Source: Acidobacterium sp.
GTDB taxonomy: Bacteria; Acidobacteriota; Terriglobia; Terriglobales; Acidobacteriaceae
NCBI GenBank assembly: GCA_003166955.1
Contig: PMUI01000046.1
Coordinates: 1-39,189, forward strand
DNA length: 39,189 nucleotides
Direction of reading: 5' to 3'
Below are positions 1 to 8,023 of the stretch, in pieces. Made by a program: the position numbers and the translations under genes. The first letter of the stretch is position 1. The number at the start of each line of letters is the position of its first letter. Under the pieces are notes generated by a model that made no database searches, was not told the origin of the DNA, and saw nothing but the letters and a program-made list of their open reading frames with translations.

Positions 1-154
1 TCGGCCGCTTCGCGACCGATTCCCCTTCGGGGGGGCCTTCCACTTCGCGCGGTCGATGTTCCTGCACCGCTGGAAAATTCCGCGGCCGCGCTCCGGTCAG
101 GATGACAGCATCAACTCATCGTCAGGATTACAGCATTTGTAACTGTCACGGGCA
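1..154. other. Gene-free left edge with hairpin and 16-bp direct repeats
   Basis: No coding region is recognised here. It holds a CCCC-TTCG-GGGG hairpin (22-33) and two copies of a 16-mer, GTCAGGATGACAGCAT at 96-111 and GTCAGGATTACAGCAT at 121-136, which differ at one base and are spaced 25 bp apart. The stretch abuts the 3' end of malQ. It may be the end of a dispersed intergenic repeat, but the window shows only one example. Confidence 0.5.
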
Positions 155-1681
155 CTAATCACGCTTGGGGCGGTCGTGTTTGTCGCGGTCGGTGACCGTG
201 GTGAGGGCGGCTAGTTTCTGGGCAAGTTCGGGGGTGAGGGTGTTTTCTGGCATACGCCAGCTCCAGTTGCCGGTAGGGTGCGAGGGGATGTTCATGCGCG
301 CTTCGCTGCCGAGTTCGAGAATGTCCTGGACGGGGTAGAGGGCGAGGTCTGCGACGGACGATGCGGTGGCGCGGATGAGAGGCCAGACGGCGGCGGTTCC
401 GTCGGCATGGGGATCGACACCGAGGTAGGCGTGGGCGGTGGCTTTTTCGACCTCGCTTGTGCCGTGGTCCCACCAGCCGCGCGTGGTGTCGTTGTCGTGG
501 GTTCCGGTATATGCAACTGTGTTGGTGACAAATTGGTGAGGCAGGTGGATGTGCGCGCCGCGGTCGGAGAATCCGAACTGCAGGACCTTCATGCCGGGAA
601 GGCCGAAGCGCTCGCGTAAGGCGTCGACCTCTTTGGTGATGAGGCCGAGGTCTTCGGCGATGAAGGGGAGTTCGCCGAGTTGATCGCGGAGGCTTTGGAA
701 GAGCGCTGCGCCGGGGGCTTTGACCCAGGTTCCGTTGACGGCGGTTTCCTCCTGGGCGGGGATGGCCCAGTAGGCTTCGAAGCCGCGGAAGTGGTCGAGG
801 CGGATGACGTCGTAGAGAAACTGCGCGCGGCGAATGCGGTCGACCCACCAGGCGAAGTTGCTTTGCTGGAGGACGTCCCACTTGTAGAGGGGATTGCCCC
901 AGCGCTGGCCGGTGGCGGAGAAGTAGTCAGGCGGAACACCGGCAACGCGGATGGGCGAGAGGTCGGGGTTGAGCTCGAAGAGCTCGGGGTGGGTCCAGAC
1001 GTCGGCCGAGTCGTAGTTGACGAAGATGGCGATGTCACCGATGAAGCGGATATCGCGGGCGGCGCAGTAATCGCGGAGGTCGCGCCATTGCTCGTCAAAG
1101 GCGAACTGGAGGGCCTGCGCGGTGGCGAGTTCTTCGCCATGTTCGAGGCGGAGGCGATCGAGAGCGGCGGCCTCGCGGTGCTTGACCTCGGAGGGCCAGT
1201 CGTTCCAGGAGGCGTAGTTGAACTTGCGGCGGAGGACGGAATAGAGCGCCCAGTCATTGAGCCAGGTGGCGTTTTCGCGGCAGTAGGCTTCGAAGGTGGA
1301 CCATTCTTCGGAGGACTGGTTGCGGAGGAAATTGCGGGCGGCCTCTTCGAGAAGGGGGAGTTTTTGCTGGTAGACGGCTTCGTGGTCGATGGGGCCGGAG
1401 CGGCCGGGAAGCTGGGCCAGGCGTTCGTGGTCAATCCAGTTGTGGTCGGCGAGGAACTCGAGCGAGATGAGCGCGGGATTGCCGGCGAAGGCAGAGAGCG
1501 CGGCGTAGGGCGAGTTGCCGTAGCCGGTGGGGCCGAGGGGAAGGACCTGCCAGAGGCGCTGCTTCGAGGCGGCGAGGAAGTCGGCGAAGTCGTAGGCGGC
1601 GGGGCCAAGGTCGCCGATGCCATCGAACGAAGGCAGAGAGGCAATGTGGAGCAGGAGTCCCGACGAACGTTCAAAGGGCAT
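155..1681 (-). CDS. malQ: 4-alpha-glucanotransferase (amylomaltase, GH77)
   Basis: Cytoplasmic disproportionating enzyme that transfers alpha-1,4-glucan segments between maltooligosaccharides or glycogen and releases glucose. The 508-residue product has the short amylomaltase length (Thermus type, about 500), not the longer E. coli MalQ form. It starts with the conserved RSSGLLLHIASLPS and later QVLPLGPTGYGNSPY. The catalytic triad is visible: nucleophile Asp296 in RLDHFRG, acid/base Glu343 in FIAEDLG, and Asp396 in YTGTHDND, almost the numbering of the Thermus enzyme. The ATG at 1681 is chosen because AGGA lies 6 nt upstream; an in-frame ATG nine codons earlier (1708) is possible but would run through that ribosome site. 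It is monocistronic, with no glycogen genes next to it in this window. Function is highly likely. Confidence 0.95.
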   Translation of the reverse strand: MPFERSSGLLLHIASLPSFDGIGDLGPAAYDFADFLAASKQRLWQVLPLGPTGYGNSPYAALSAFAGNPALISLEFLADHNWIDHERLAQLPGRSGPIDHEAVYQQKLPLLEEAARNFLRNQSSEEWSTFEAYCRENATWLNDWALYSVLRRKFNYASWNDWPSEVKHREAAALDRLRLEHGEELATAQALQFAFDEQWRDLRDYCAARDIRFIGDIAIFVNYDSADVWTHPELFELNPDLSPIRVAGVPPDYFSATGQRWGNPLYKWDVLQQSNFAWWVDRIRRAQFLYDVIRLDHFRGFEAYWAIPAQEETAVNGTWVKAPGAALFQSLRDQLGELPFIAEDLGLITKEVDALRERFGLPGMKVLQFGFSDRGAHIHLPHQFVTNTVAYTGTHDNDTTRGWWDHGTSEVEKATAHAYLGVDPHADGTAAVWPLIRATASSVADLALYPVQDILELGSEARMNIPSHPTGNWSWRMPENTLTPELAQKLAALTTVTDRDKHDRPKRD

Positions 1682-1780
1682 GAAAAGTCCTGTAGGGATA
1701 GTGTGCAACGAAACTGGGCGTCATTCCATGCAGCCCCGTTGGAAAGATTCGGATGGGGTGGGGGTCGTTGCCTGGAGAAA

Positions 1781-1815
1781 GTGATCAATGATCAGAGAAC
1801 AGTGATCAGGAGATA
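1781..1815. repeat. Degenerate 7-nt tandem repeat
   Basis: Units GTGATCA, ATGATCA, GAGAACA, GTGATCA and GGAGATA follow one another without spacing, upstream of malQ. It is one of about a dozen such tracts in the window. A palindromic repeat follows 14 nt later. Confidence 0.6.
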
Positions 1816-1828
1816 TAAGAAATGAACT

Positions 1829-1880
1829 ACCCCGCCCTGCTCGCACGGAAAAGCGCCGCGCGACGAGGATGGGGCACCCG
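1829..1880. repeat. Intergenic palindrome ending in TGGGGCACCC (copy 1)
   Basis: An imperfect inverted repeat runs from TACCCCGCCCTGC to GAGGATGGGGCACCC around a GC-rich centre containing GGAAAAGCGCC. Related copies occur at 7878-7930 and 9851-9905, with diverged ones near 28941 and 29030. It lies between the divergent-facing flank of malQ and the 3' end of the foldase gene, so it could act as a transcript-end structure. Its role is not known. Confidence 0.6.
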
Positions 1881-1894
1881 GATTTGCGGCCGAT

Positions 1895-3874
1895 TTAGGA
1901 GCCGCTAAGGGGGTTGGACTGCTGCATTTTGCGGTTGAGGAGGACGCGGTCGGCTTTTTCGTAGCTGACGACCAGGCTGGAGACGAAGACGGAGAACATC
2001 TGTTCGCGGCGCTGGTTGAGGAGCGTGTCGCGGGTGGAGTCGAAGTTCTTTGCCAGGTCTGCGGCGGAGGGTTCCTGCTTGTCGGCGATTTTGGCGACGA
2101 CGCCGGTGGTGCCGTTGTTGATGGCGTTGCTGATCTGTCCAATGGCCAGGTCGAAGAGGGCGGGCGCGGATTGCGCGAGGGAGCCGACGTCGGGAACCTG
2201 CGCATCGCGGCCGACGAGGTCGCTGGTCTTGATGGTGGCTCCGACTTCTTTGGCGGCTTTGGCGAGGTCATGCTCGGCGTGCGCGCGGTCGGCGAGCTCA
2301 TTGGTCTTGCGCGCGAGCAGCGCCGGGACCTGCTGATCGCGAAAATCGTCGAGGATGTGCGATTTGTACTCGTCGAAGGTGGGGGTGTGGGCGGGCTTGA
2401 CGTCGGTGACCTGGAAGACGGCAAAGCTGTTGTCGCCGGTAGTGGCGACCTGAGCGGGAGTGCCTGGCCTGGAGGCGAAGGCGGCGGCGAGGAGTTTAGA
2501 GCTGTCGCTCATGCCGGGCAGGGTTGCGCCCGTGGCCACGTAGTCGCTGGTGAGGACGGGGACGTGATGGGCGGCGGCGGCCTGAGCGAGGGAGGACTTC
2601 TGCGCTTCGTTGGCGAGCTGGCTCACGAAAGCCTGTTCGGCCTGGGTTTCTTTCTGTTTGGTGAGGGTGTCGACGATGGAGGCCTTCACTTCATCCAGGG
2701 GCTTGGTGTGTGCGTCCTGTTTTTCTTCGGTCTGGATGATGTGGTAGCCGAATTGGGTGCGGACGAGGCCCGAGATCTGGCCGGGCTGCTGGGAGAAAGC
2801 GGTCTGATCGAATTCCGCAACGGTGGTGCCGTGCTTGATCCAGCCGAGCTCGCCGCCCTGGTCTTTCGAGCCGGGATCGTCGGAGTTTTTCTTTGCTAAT
2901 TCGGCGAAGTCCTTGCCGTTGTCCTTGCGGAGCTGATCGAGGATGGCCTGGGCTTTGGCTTTGGCGGCCGCGTCGGCGTTGGGTCCGCCGTTGGGATCGA
3001 CGGAGATGAGGATGTGGCGGACCTTGACCTGGGGGTCGACTTTGTAGAGCGCCAGATTCTGGTTGTAGTACTGCTGAATGTCGGCCAGGGCGATCTGCGG
3101 TTTGCCGCCGGGGAGATCTGTATCCGTGACGGTTACGTATTGGATCTTGCGGGTCTCGGGGTCGGCGCCGGCGTAGCGGGCGGCGTTGGCCCGGTAGAAA
3201 GCCTGGAGCTCGGAGTCAGTGGGGTTGATGGTTTTGCGGACGTCGTCGGCGGAGAGGACGGCGTAGTCGAATTTGATTTTGGTGTCCTGCTTGCGCTGGG
3301 CGTCGCGTACTTCGGCGTCGGAGACCGTGACGCCGCCGGTGATGAGGTCGCGGAGGCGATCGACGACGATCTGCTGCTTGAGCTCGCCCTCGAATTTCTC
3401 GACGGACATCTGGAGCTGTTCGGAGATGAGCTCGGCGTAGCGGGTGTCGCCGATGTACTGGCCGTCGGGGAAGAGAACCTGGCCGAGCTGGCCGGTGTGG
3501 AGATAGCGGCGGACATCGTCATCGGAGGCGGTGATGCCGAGGCGGTTGGCTTCGGCGAGCATGATGCGCTGCTGGATGAGGGTCTGGCCGGCCTGTTGCA
3601 TGAACATGGGCATGTACATGTCGGGGATTTGCTGGCCGCGCGACATGCGACGGACGGCCTGCTGGACATCGAGGATGGGAATGGTTTCTTCGGCGGGCAG
3701 GAAGCGGCCGAAGATGCCGCCATGGCGGATGGTGGCGTAGGTGGTGGTGGAGGAGGTCTCGTCGTTGAAGATGCCGGGGACGAGGAAGATGACCATGGTG
3801 ATGCAGGTGACGCCGATGATGGCGACGAAGATGAATTTGGTGAGGCGGGTTTTTGTCTGCAGGAAGCGAATCAT
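1895..3874 (-). CDS. Membrane-anchored parvulin-type peptidyl-prolyl isomerase (PpiD/SurA-like)
   Basis: A probable periplasmic folding factor for exported and outer-membrane proteins, tethered to the inner membrane. The 659-residue product has one N-terminal transmembrane helix (about 13-33), a SurA_N-like helical region (about 65-190) and a parvulin domain (about 283-384) with the family motifs VRHILI, DFAELAKKNSDDPGSKDQGGELG (split here as FAELAKKNSDDPGS and GGELGW) and FGYHII. A second helical and degenerate rotamase-like region follows to the C terminus. This order matches PpiD more than soluble SurA. The ATG at 3874 is chosen because it opens directly on the basic residues before the membrane helix; the frame stays open upstream into the peptidase gene, but that part is a shadow. 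A TATACT -10 lies about 100 nt upstream. Confidence 0.85.
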   Translation of the reverse strand: MIRFLQTKTRLTKFIFVAIIGVTCITMVIFLVPGIFNDETSSTTTYATIRHGGIFGRFLPAEETIPILDVQQAVRRMSRGQQIPDMYMPMFMQQAGQTLIQQRIMLAEANRLGITASDDDVRRYLHTGQLGQVLFPDGQYIGDTRYAELISEQLQMSVEKFEGELKQQIVVDRLRDLITGGVTVSDAEVRDAQRKQDTKIKFDYAVLSADDVRKTINPTDSELQAFYRANAARYAGADPETRKIQYVTVTDTDLPGGKPQIALADIQQYYNQNLALYKVDPQVKVRHILISVDPNGGPNADAAAKAKAQAILDQLRKDNGKDFAELAKKNSDDPGSKDQGGELGWIKHGTTVAEFDQTAFSQQPGQISGLVRTQFGYHIIQTEEKQDAHTKPLDEVKASIVDTLTKQKETQAEQAFVSQLANEAQKSSLAQAAAAHHVPVLTSDYVATGATLPGMSDSSKLLAAAFASRPGTPAQVATTGDNSFAVFQVTDVKPAHTPTFDEYKSHILDDFRDQQVPALLARKTNELADRAHAEHDLAKAAKEVGATIKTSDLVGRDAQVPDVGSLAQSAPALFDLAIGQISNAINNGTTGVVAKIADKQEPSAADLAKNFDSTRDTLLNQRREQMFSVFVSSLVVSYEKADRVLLNRKMQQSNPLSGS

Positions 3875-3973
3875 AGGATGGTGACAGCCTTTTCTGTAGC
3901 GGCGCTCTGGCGTGCCGGGCCGATGGCAGGGGCGCGCGGAGAGGCAAATTTCCTGAGGGCAGGAACTAGTATC

Positions 3974-3979
3974 AGTATA
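3974..3979 (-). promoter_or_regulatory. Putative -10 element (TATACT) for the parvulin gene
   Basis: On the minus strand the sequence reads GGCTATACTGATA, closely matching the CTGCTATACTGACG before the S41 protease gene. The predicted start site near 3967 would give a leader of about 93 nt. No convincing -35 was seen, because the upstream DNA is the 7-nt repeat tract. Confidence 0.4.
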
Positions 3980-3982
3980 GCC

Positions 3983-4052
3983 GGGAGCTGGGAGTTGGGA
4001 GTTGGGAGCTGGGAGTTGGGAGCTGGTGGCTGCGAGCTGGGAGCTTGTAGCG
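3983..4052. repeat. Degenerate 7-nt tandem repeat, ten units
   Basis: The clearest heptamer tract in the window. The unit is GGGAGCT or GGGAGTT for six units, then GGTGGCT, GCGAGCT, GGGAGCT and TGTAGCG. It fills nearly all of the space between the -10 of the parvulin gene and the stop codon of the S9 peptidase gene. Confidence 0.8.
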
Positions 4053-4076
4053 ACGCAGCGGCGGTTATCCAGCTGG

Positions 4077-6395
4077 TTATCGTGGGCCGGGCGGGATGTA
4101 TTGCTCGAGATAGCGAAATCTGAGGGCTTCGACGTGGACGGAGGTGCCCGGACCTTCGCTGAGGGCATGGGTGCGGTTGGGATAATCCATGAAATCGAAC
4201 TGCTTGCCCAGAGCGATGAGCCGGTTAACGAGCATTTCAGTTCCCTGAAAGTGGACGTTGTCGTCGCCGGAGCCGTGAATGATGAGCAGATGCCCGTTGA
4301 CACCCTCGGCGAAGTTGATGGGAGAGCCATCGTGGTATCCCTTAGCGTTGTCAGACGGCAGGCCCATGTAGCGTTCCTGGTAGATGGTGTCGTAGAGCTT
4401 CTCATCGGGGACGGGGGAAGAGGCGACGGCGGCCCGCACCTGGCCGGGGTAGCGAAACATTTCGTTGAGGGTGGCGGAGCCGCCGCCGCTGTGACCCCAC
4501 ATGCCGACGCGGGCGGGATCGATATAAGGATGGGCCTGCTCGAAGGCGGCGATGGCCTGGGACTGCTGCTGTGAGTTGAGGACTCCGATTTGGCCGTAAA
4601 TGGCTTTGCGCCAGGCCCGACCGCGCGGGGCGGGGGTGCCCTGGTTGTCGAAGCTGACGATGACATAGCCTTCCCGCGCGACGGCCTTGTCGAGGGTGAA
4701 GCGCCAGGCGTCGTGCACCATGCAGGCCGCGGGCTCACTGTAGACGTTGACGAGCATGGGGTACTTCTTCGAGGGATCGAAATTGGGGGGCTTGACGATG
4801 AAGGTGCTGAGCTTTGCGCCGTTGGCGACCGGGGTTTCGGCGAATTCAATGGGCTCGGGGTCGAGGGCGTTTTCCTTCTGGATGAGGTCGTCGTTGGTGA
4901 GGAGAGCGCGGACGGTCTGGTGGGAGTCGAGCCGGATGAGGTCGTAGCTGGTAGGACGGGTGGCGCTGGTCCAGGTGTGGATCGCCCATTTGCCGTTGTG
5001 CGACGCATCGTAGCGATTGGTGCCGGTTAGATTCGCGGGAGTGACTCGCTCGGGGGTTCCGGTTCCGTCGAGGCGGGAGCGGTAGAGGTAGAGGCGGATG
5101 GGATCGTCAGGGGAGGCAGTGAAGTAAAAGTAGCCATGGGTTTGATCGAAGAGGACGGGGCTGACGACATCGGCGGGAAAGTTGGTGATGAGACGGGGCT
5201 GGCCGGTGACGCGGGAGATGAGCCATGCGTGGCGCCAGCCGTCGCGCTCGCTGATCCAGAGGAGGTTGGTTTTGCGAGGGGATGCGGGAGCGGAGAGCCA
5301 CTGGAAACCATCGACGATGTCGACCCAGGCGGGGTCGGTGTCTTCGAAGAGAAGCCGGGTCTTGCCGGTGCGGGCGTTGGCCACGAGGACGCGGTTGGTG
5401 TTCTGCAGGCGGTTGAGATTTTCCAGGATGAGCTCGTCCGAATCGCCGATCCAGTCCATGCGCGGGATGTACTGATTGCGGGAATCGCCGGGGACGTCGA
5501 TCCACTGGGTTGCGCCGCCCTGCGCGCTGACCACGCCCACGCGAACCGCGGCGTTGGTGCCGCCCGGATGCGGGTAACGATAGCGGAAAACGGTGGGGTA
5601 CTGCGCATCGGTGTCGTCAATGAGGGAATAGTCACCGACGCCGGATTGGTCGAATTGCCAATAGGCAATGGAGGCGGAGTCGGGGCTCCAGCGAAATGCG
5701 TCGCGCAGATCGAATTCCTCCTCGGTCACCCAGTCGGTTGTGCCGTTGATGATCTCGATGGAACCATCGTGGGTAAGTTGCCGCACCTGATTGTCGGCAA
5801 GAGTCTCGAGATAGAGATTGTTGCCCCGGACCCAGGCGACGCTGCGGCCGTCAGGTGAGAATTTCGCGAACATAAGCGACGAGGCCGGCGCGTCTCCGCC
5901 GAGCTTCGTGAGACGGCTGTCGGAAATGCGGAGGACCCAGTAGTCGCCGCGCGTGTTCAGCCGCCAGACCTTCTGAGAATTGGTAAAGATGAGCAGCTGG
6001 GTGTGGTCGCTGGACCAGTCATAATCGTCGATCGCGAGAGGAGCGGATTGCCCGGGAGGGATGAGCTTCTCCGCGGAGACGATTACGGTGCGCTTTCCGG
6101 TTGCGGTTTCGTACGCGACGAGGTCGGTGCCTTCGGGGTCGGCGCCTCCGGCTTTGGCGGCGGAGTCTTCGAGGATTGTGTAGCGGTCGCCGTCATCGAG
6201 CCAGCGGCTTTCCTTTGGCGCGTGCGTACGGTACTCGTGCCGCTCGAAAATCGCATGGAGCGTCTCAACGAACTGGGGCGAGGGTTTAGGAGTGTCGGAG
6301 GCGGTTTGGGCGATGAGCGGCACGGGGCTCGCAAAGGCCAGCGTGATCAGGGAGAGGCAGAGCCGCCGGGTGAGCGCGGGAGCGATGGGAGGCAT
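4077..6395 (-). CDS. Secreted prolyl-oligopeptidase family S9 peptidase (dipeptidyl-peptidase IV-like)
   Basis: Exported serine peptidase predicted to remove X-Pro/X-Ala dipeptides or cleave small peptides outside the cytoplasm. The 772-residue product has a Sec signal peptide (about 1-29, ending PVPLIAQ), an N-terminal eight-bladed propeller of DPP-IV type (about 90-520; motifs such as YDWSSDH, KFSPDGRSVAWVRGNNLY and WVTEEEFDLRDAFRWSPDS), and a C-terminal alpha/beta-hydrolase domain. The triad can be placed: Ser636 in GMWGHSGGG, Asp711 in HGSGDDNVH, His743 in PNRTHAL. The WVTEEEF stretch supplies the Glu pair typical of DPP-IV aminopeptidases. The usual GWSYGG nucleophile elbow reads GHSGGG here. 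The ATG at 6395 has AGGA 5 nt upstream and starts the signal peptide; an upstream ATG (6440) is less likely. Confidence 0.9.
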   Translation of the reverse strand: MPPIAPALTRRLCLSLITLAFASPVPLIAQTASDTPKPSPQFVETLHAIFERHEYRTHAPKESRWLDDGDRYTILEDSAAKAGGADPEGTDLVAYETATGKRTVIVSAEKLIPPGQSAPLAIDDYDWSSDHTQLLIFTNSQKVWRLNTRGDYWVLRISDSRLTKLGGDAPASSLMFAKFSPDGRSVAWVRGNNLYLETLADNQVRQLTHDGSIEIINGTTDWVTEEEFDLRDAFRWSPDSASIAYWQFDQSGVGDYSLIDDTDAQYPTVFRYRYPHPGGTNAAVRVGVVSAQGGATQWIDVPGDSRNQYIPRMDWIGDSDELILENLNRLQNTNRVLVANARTGKTRLLFEDTDPAWVDIVDGFQWLSAPASPRKTNLLWISERDGWRHAWLISRVTGQPRLITNFPADVVSPVLFDQTHGYFYFTASPDDPIRLYLYRSRLDGTGTPERVTPANLTGTNRYDASHNGKWAIHTWTSATRPTSYDLIRLDSHQTVRALLTNDDLIQKENALDPEPIEFAETPVANGAKLSTFIVKPPNFDPSKKYPMLVNVYSEPAACMVHDAWRFTLDKAVAREGYVIVSFDNQGTPAPRGRAWRKAIYGQIGVLNSQQQSQAIAAFEQAHPYIDPARVGMWGHSGGGSATLNEMFRYPGQVRAAVASSPVPDEKLYDTIYQERYMGLPSDNAKGYHDGSPINFAEGVNGHLLIIHGSGDDNVHFQGTEMLVNRLIALGKQFDFMDYPNRTHALSEGPGTSVHVEALRFRYLEQYIPPGPR

Positions 6396-6481
6396 GTAGT
6401 TCCTGGAGAGAGGTGTAGAGAGTGCAGAGCCAGTGTTCAACGAGACGCGCCGGAGCGCAAGTTACACGGGTAGTTAACGGA

Positions 6482-6556
6482 GCTCGTCGCCGGAGAGGTG
6501 GTCTCGGTAGTGGCCCCAGTGAGTGGGGATCGTGTGGATGACGGGCGAGCTTGCGG
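6482..6556 (-). pseudogene. Decayed 3' fragment of a nucleoside-permease-family gene
   Basis: Read on the minus strand this segment encodes VIHTIPTHWGHYRDHLSGD, a clear match to the C terminus of the intact downstream gene (VVHTLIAHWNQYRDHLPGD). By hand alignment the DNA is about 79% identical over roughly 70 nt, and resemblance fades upstream after a small frame-changing gap near 6552 (PAAFFRK compared with EAAYRV). There is no longer a stop at the matching place and no upstream coding body. The whole gene-free stretch 6396-6733 otherwise holds only weak GC-rich hairpins. The simplest reading is a tandem duplicate lost except for its tail. Confidence 0.7.
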
Positions 6557-6733
6557 AAAAAGGCGGCGGGCAGAGTTGAGGCAGTCCTTTTCCAAAGCGG
6601 GACAGGACGGTACTTTGGAGAAGAGCCCATCAACGAGTTGTGTTGATGTTCGGGTGGGAGAGGCGTTCGCTACTTGCTGTGGGGTGAACCTGGCCGCGCC
6701 TGCATCGGGGCTTTTGTTTTCGCAGGCTGCTGC

Positions 6734-7798
6734 CTAGTCGCCGGGGAGGTGGTCGCGGTACTGGTTCCAGTGGGCGATGAGCGTGTGGACTACGGTCGAG
6801 CCTACTCGGTATGCGGCTTCTAATGCGGGGATGCCGCCGATGTAGGGGGCGGTGAGGGATTCGGCGGCGGAGTGGCCCGGTGCCTGCGTGGAGTAGTTGG
6901 AGGCTGTGCGGAGAACGAGGAAGCGGCGGAAGTCGGCGCGGTGCATTTGGTCGAGGCGGGTGAGGGCTTCGGCGACGCCGGAGTCTTCCATGGCGGTCAT
7001 GGTGAAGCGGCCCTGGCCTTTGGTGTGGATGCGGACCCAGTCCTCGGCCCAGCGGTTGAGGATGAGGCCGTGCCAGTAGGAGTCGGAGGCGAGGACGTCG
7101 CCGATGAGGATGAAGGGTGGCTTTTGTGCGTTGGGGAAGCCGGTGTAGGTGGCGCGGAAGGCTTCTACTTCGGGCGTGGCTATGACTGGAATTTGGAGGG
7201 GCGTGTTTTTGGTGAGGTTGAAGGCCCAGTCGACGAGCGCGGGGTTGAGGGGGTAGGCGCGGGGCTCGGTGACCCAGACGCGGTTGGGCTCGGGCTCGGC
7301 GCCGGCGTGGGTGGAGCCGATGGCGAAGATGCCGTAGGGCCAGTCGGAGGGAGCTTCGCGGGGATCCATTTCCTGGCGGATGTCGGTGACGACGAATTTG
7401 GCCCAGGCGGCCGAGCCGACGGAGGCGACGTTGGGGTCGACGCCAGCGATACCTGCGAGGAGCCAGTAGGCGTGGGTGAGGTCGAAGCGCGGGTCGAGGC
7501 CGAGGGCCATGATGGAGGCGGCGGAGGGGCCGATGGTCATGCCGGTGACGATGCCGAGGATGTCGCCGCTCGCGTTGGTGCGAAGGGGGTGCGTGCCGCC
7601 GGGGAAGGGAAGGACGCGATCGAGGTGCTCGCGCTCGACCCAGAATTGGAATTCGCCGGGTTTGTCGCCGGTGTCGTTGCCGACTTCGAAGGTGGTGACG
7701 ATGACGATTTTGATGGGGATGGGCGCGGGGGTGGTCTGCGCGTGCAGAGAGAGGGAGAGAATCGACAGATACACGAGTAGCGATGCGGGTCTGCGCAT
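6734..7798 (-). CDS. Exported purine nucleoside permease family protein (NUP)
   Basis: Member of the NUP family, named after a Candida nucleoside permease but related in fold to nucleoside phosphorylases; in bacteria it probably binds or cleaves nucleosides in the periplasm, although the exact substrate is not shown. The 354-residue product has a signal peptide (about 1-20, ending LSLSLHAQ), then the family's start PIKIVIVTTFEVGNDTGDKPGEF, the motif GIVTGMTIGPSAASIMALGLD, YWLLAGIAGVDPN, and later AMEDSGVAEALTRL and LVLRTASNYS. Length agrees with the family (about 330-350 residues). A TACTCT with upstream TG (7831-7839) could be an extended -10. A 3' remnant of a second copy follows downstream, so the locus was once a tandem pair. 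Confidence 0.85.
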   Translation of the reverse strand: MRRPASLLVYLSILSLSLHAQTTPAPIPIKIVIVTTFEVGNDTGDKPGEFQFWVEREHLDRVLPFPGGTHPLRTNASGDILGIVTGMTIGPSAASIMALGLDPRFDLTHAYWLLAGIAGVDPNVASVGSAAWAKFVVTDIRQEMDPREAPSDWPYGIFAIGSTHAGAEPEPNRVWVTEPRAYPLNPALVDWAFNLTKNTPLQIPVIATPEVEAFRATYTGFPNAQKPPFILIGDVLASDSYWHGLILNRWAEDWVRIHTKGQGRFTMTAMEDSGVAEALTRLDQMHRADFRRFLVLRTASNYSTQAPGHSAAESLTAPYIGGIPALEAAYRVGSTVVHTLIAHWNQYRDHLPGD

Positions 7799-7877
7799 GC
7801 GGTCTGTAACCTTTGTCGTGGAGTGAAATCAGAGTAGCAGAGAGACGATTCGCTGCGGGGTTTGTCGGGATGCGCTG

Positions 7878-7930
7878 TACCCCACCCTGCTGCGCGAAAA
7901 GCGCGCGCCCCAGGATGGGGCACCCAGTTT
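7878..7930. repeat. Intergenic palindrome ending in TGGGGCACCC (copy 2)
   Basis: This is the best-formed copy: outer arms CCCCACCCTG and CAGGATGGGG enclose an inner GC hairpin GCGCGAAAAGCGCGC, and CACCC follows. It lies in the divergent region between the NUP-family gene and msrP. Confidence 0.7.
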
Positions 7931-8023
7931 ATCGGCTGACGAAAACAATCCTTGTGGGTTGGAAATCGCGTACTCCTGGTGGTGCTGGTGCGTCGAATGG
8001 GAGGGAAGGTAGAGTAGGGAGCT

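Noticed and set aside
680-1825. Long plus-strand frame opposite malQ
   Set aside because: It is the Gly/Val/Glu-rich antisense shadow expected in GC-rich genes. The minus-strand frame has complete GH77 motifs.
3983-4052. Possible CRISPR array or VNTR coding region
   Set aside because: The units are 7 nt with no spacers, and the gene frames around it are closed.
1895-5008. A 1037-residue fusion of peptidase and parvulin
   Set aside because: The upstream third is an out-of-frame reading of the S9 peptidase gene and of the heptamer repeat. The real parvulin gene starts at 3874 with its membrane anchor.
6498-6737. 79-codon plus-strand frame between the S9 peptidase and NUP genes
   Set aside because: No motif or convincing ribosome site, and it crosses the NUP-family gene remnant in antisense.
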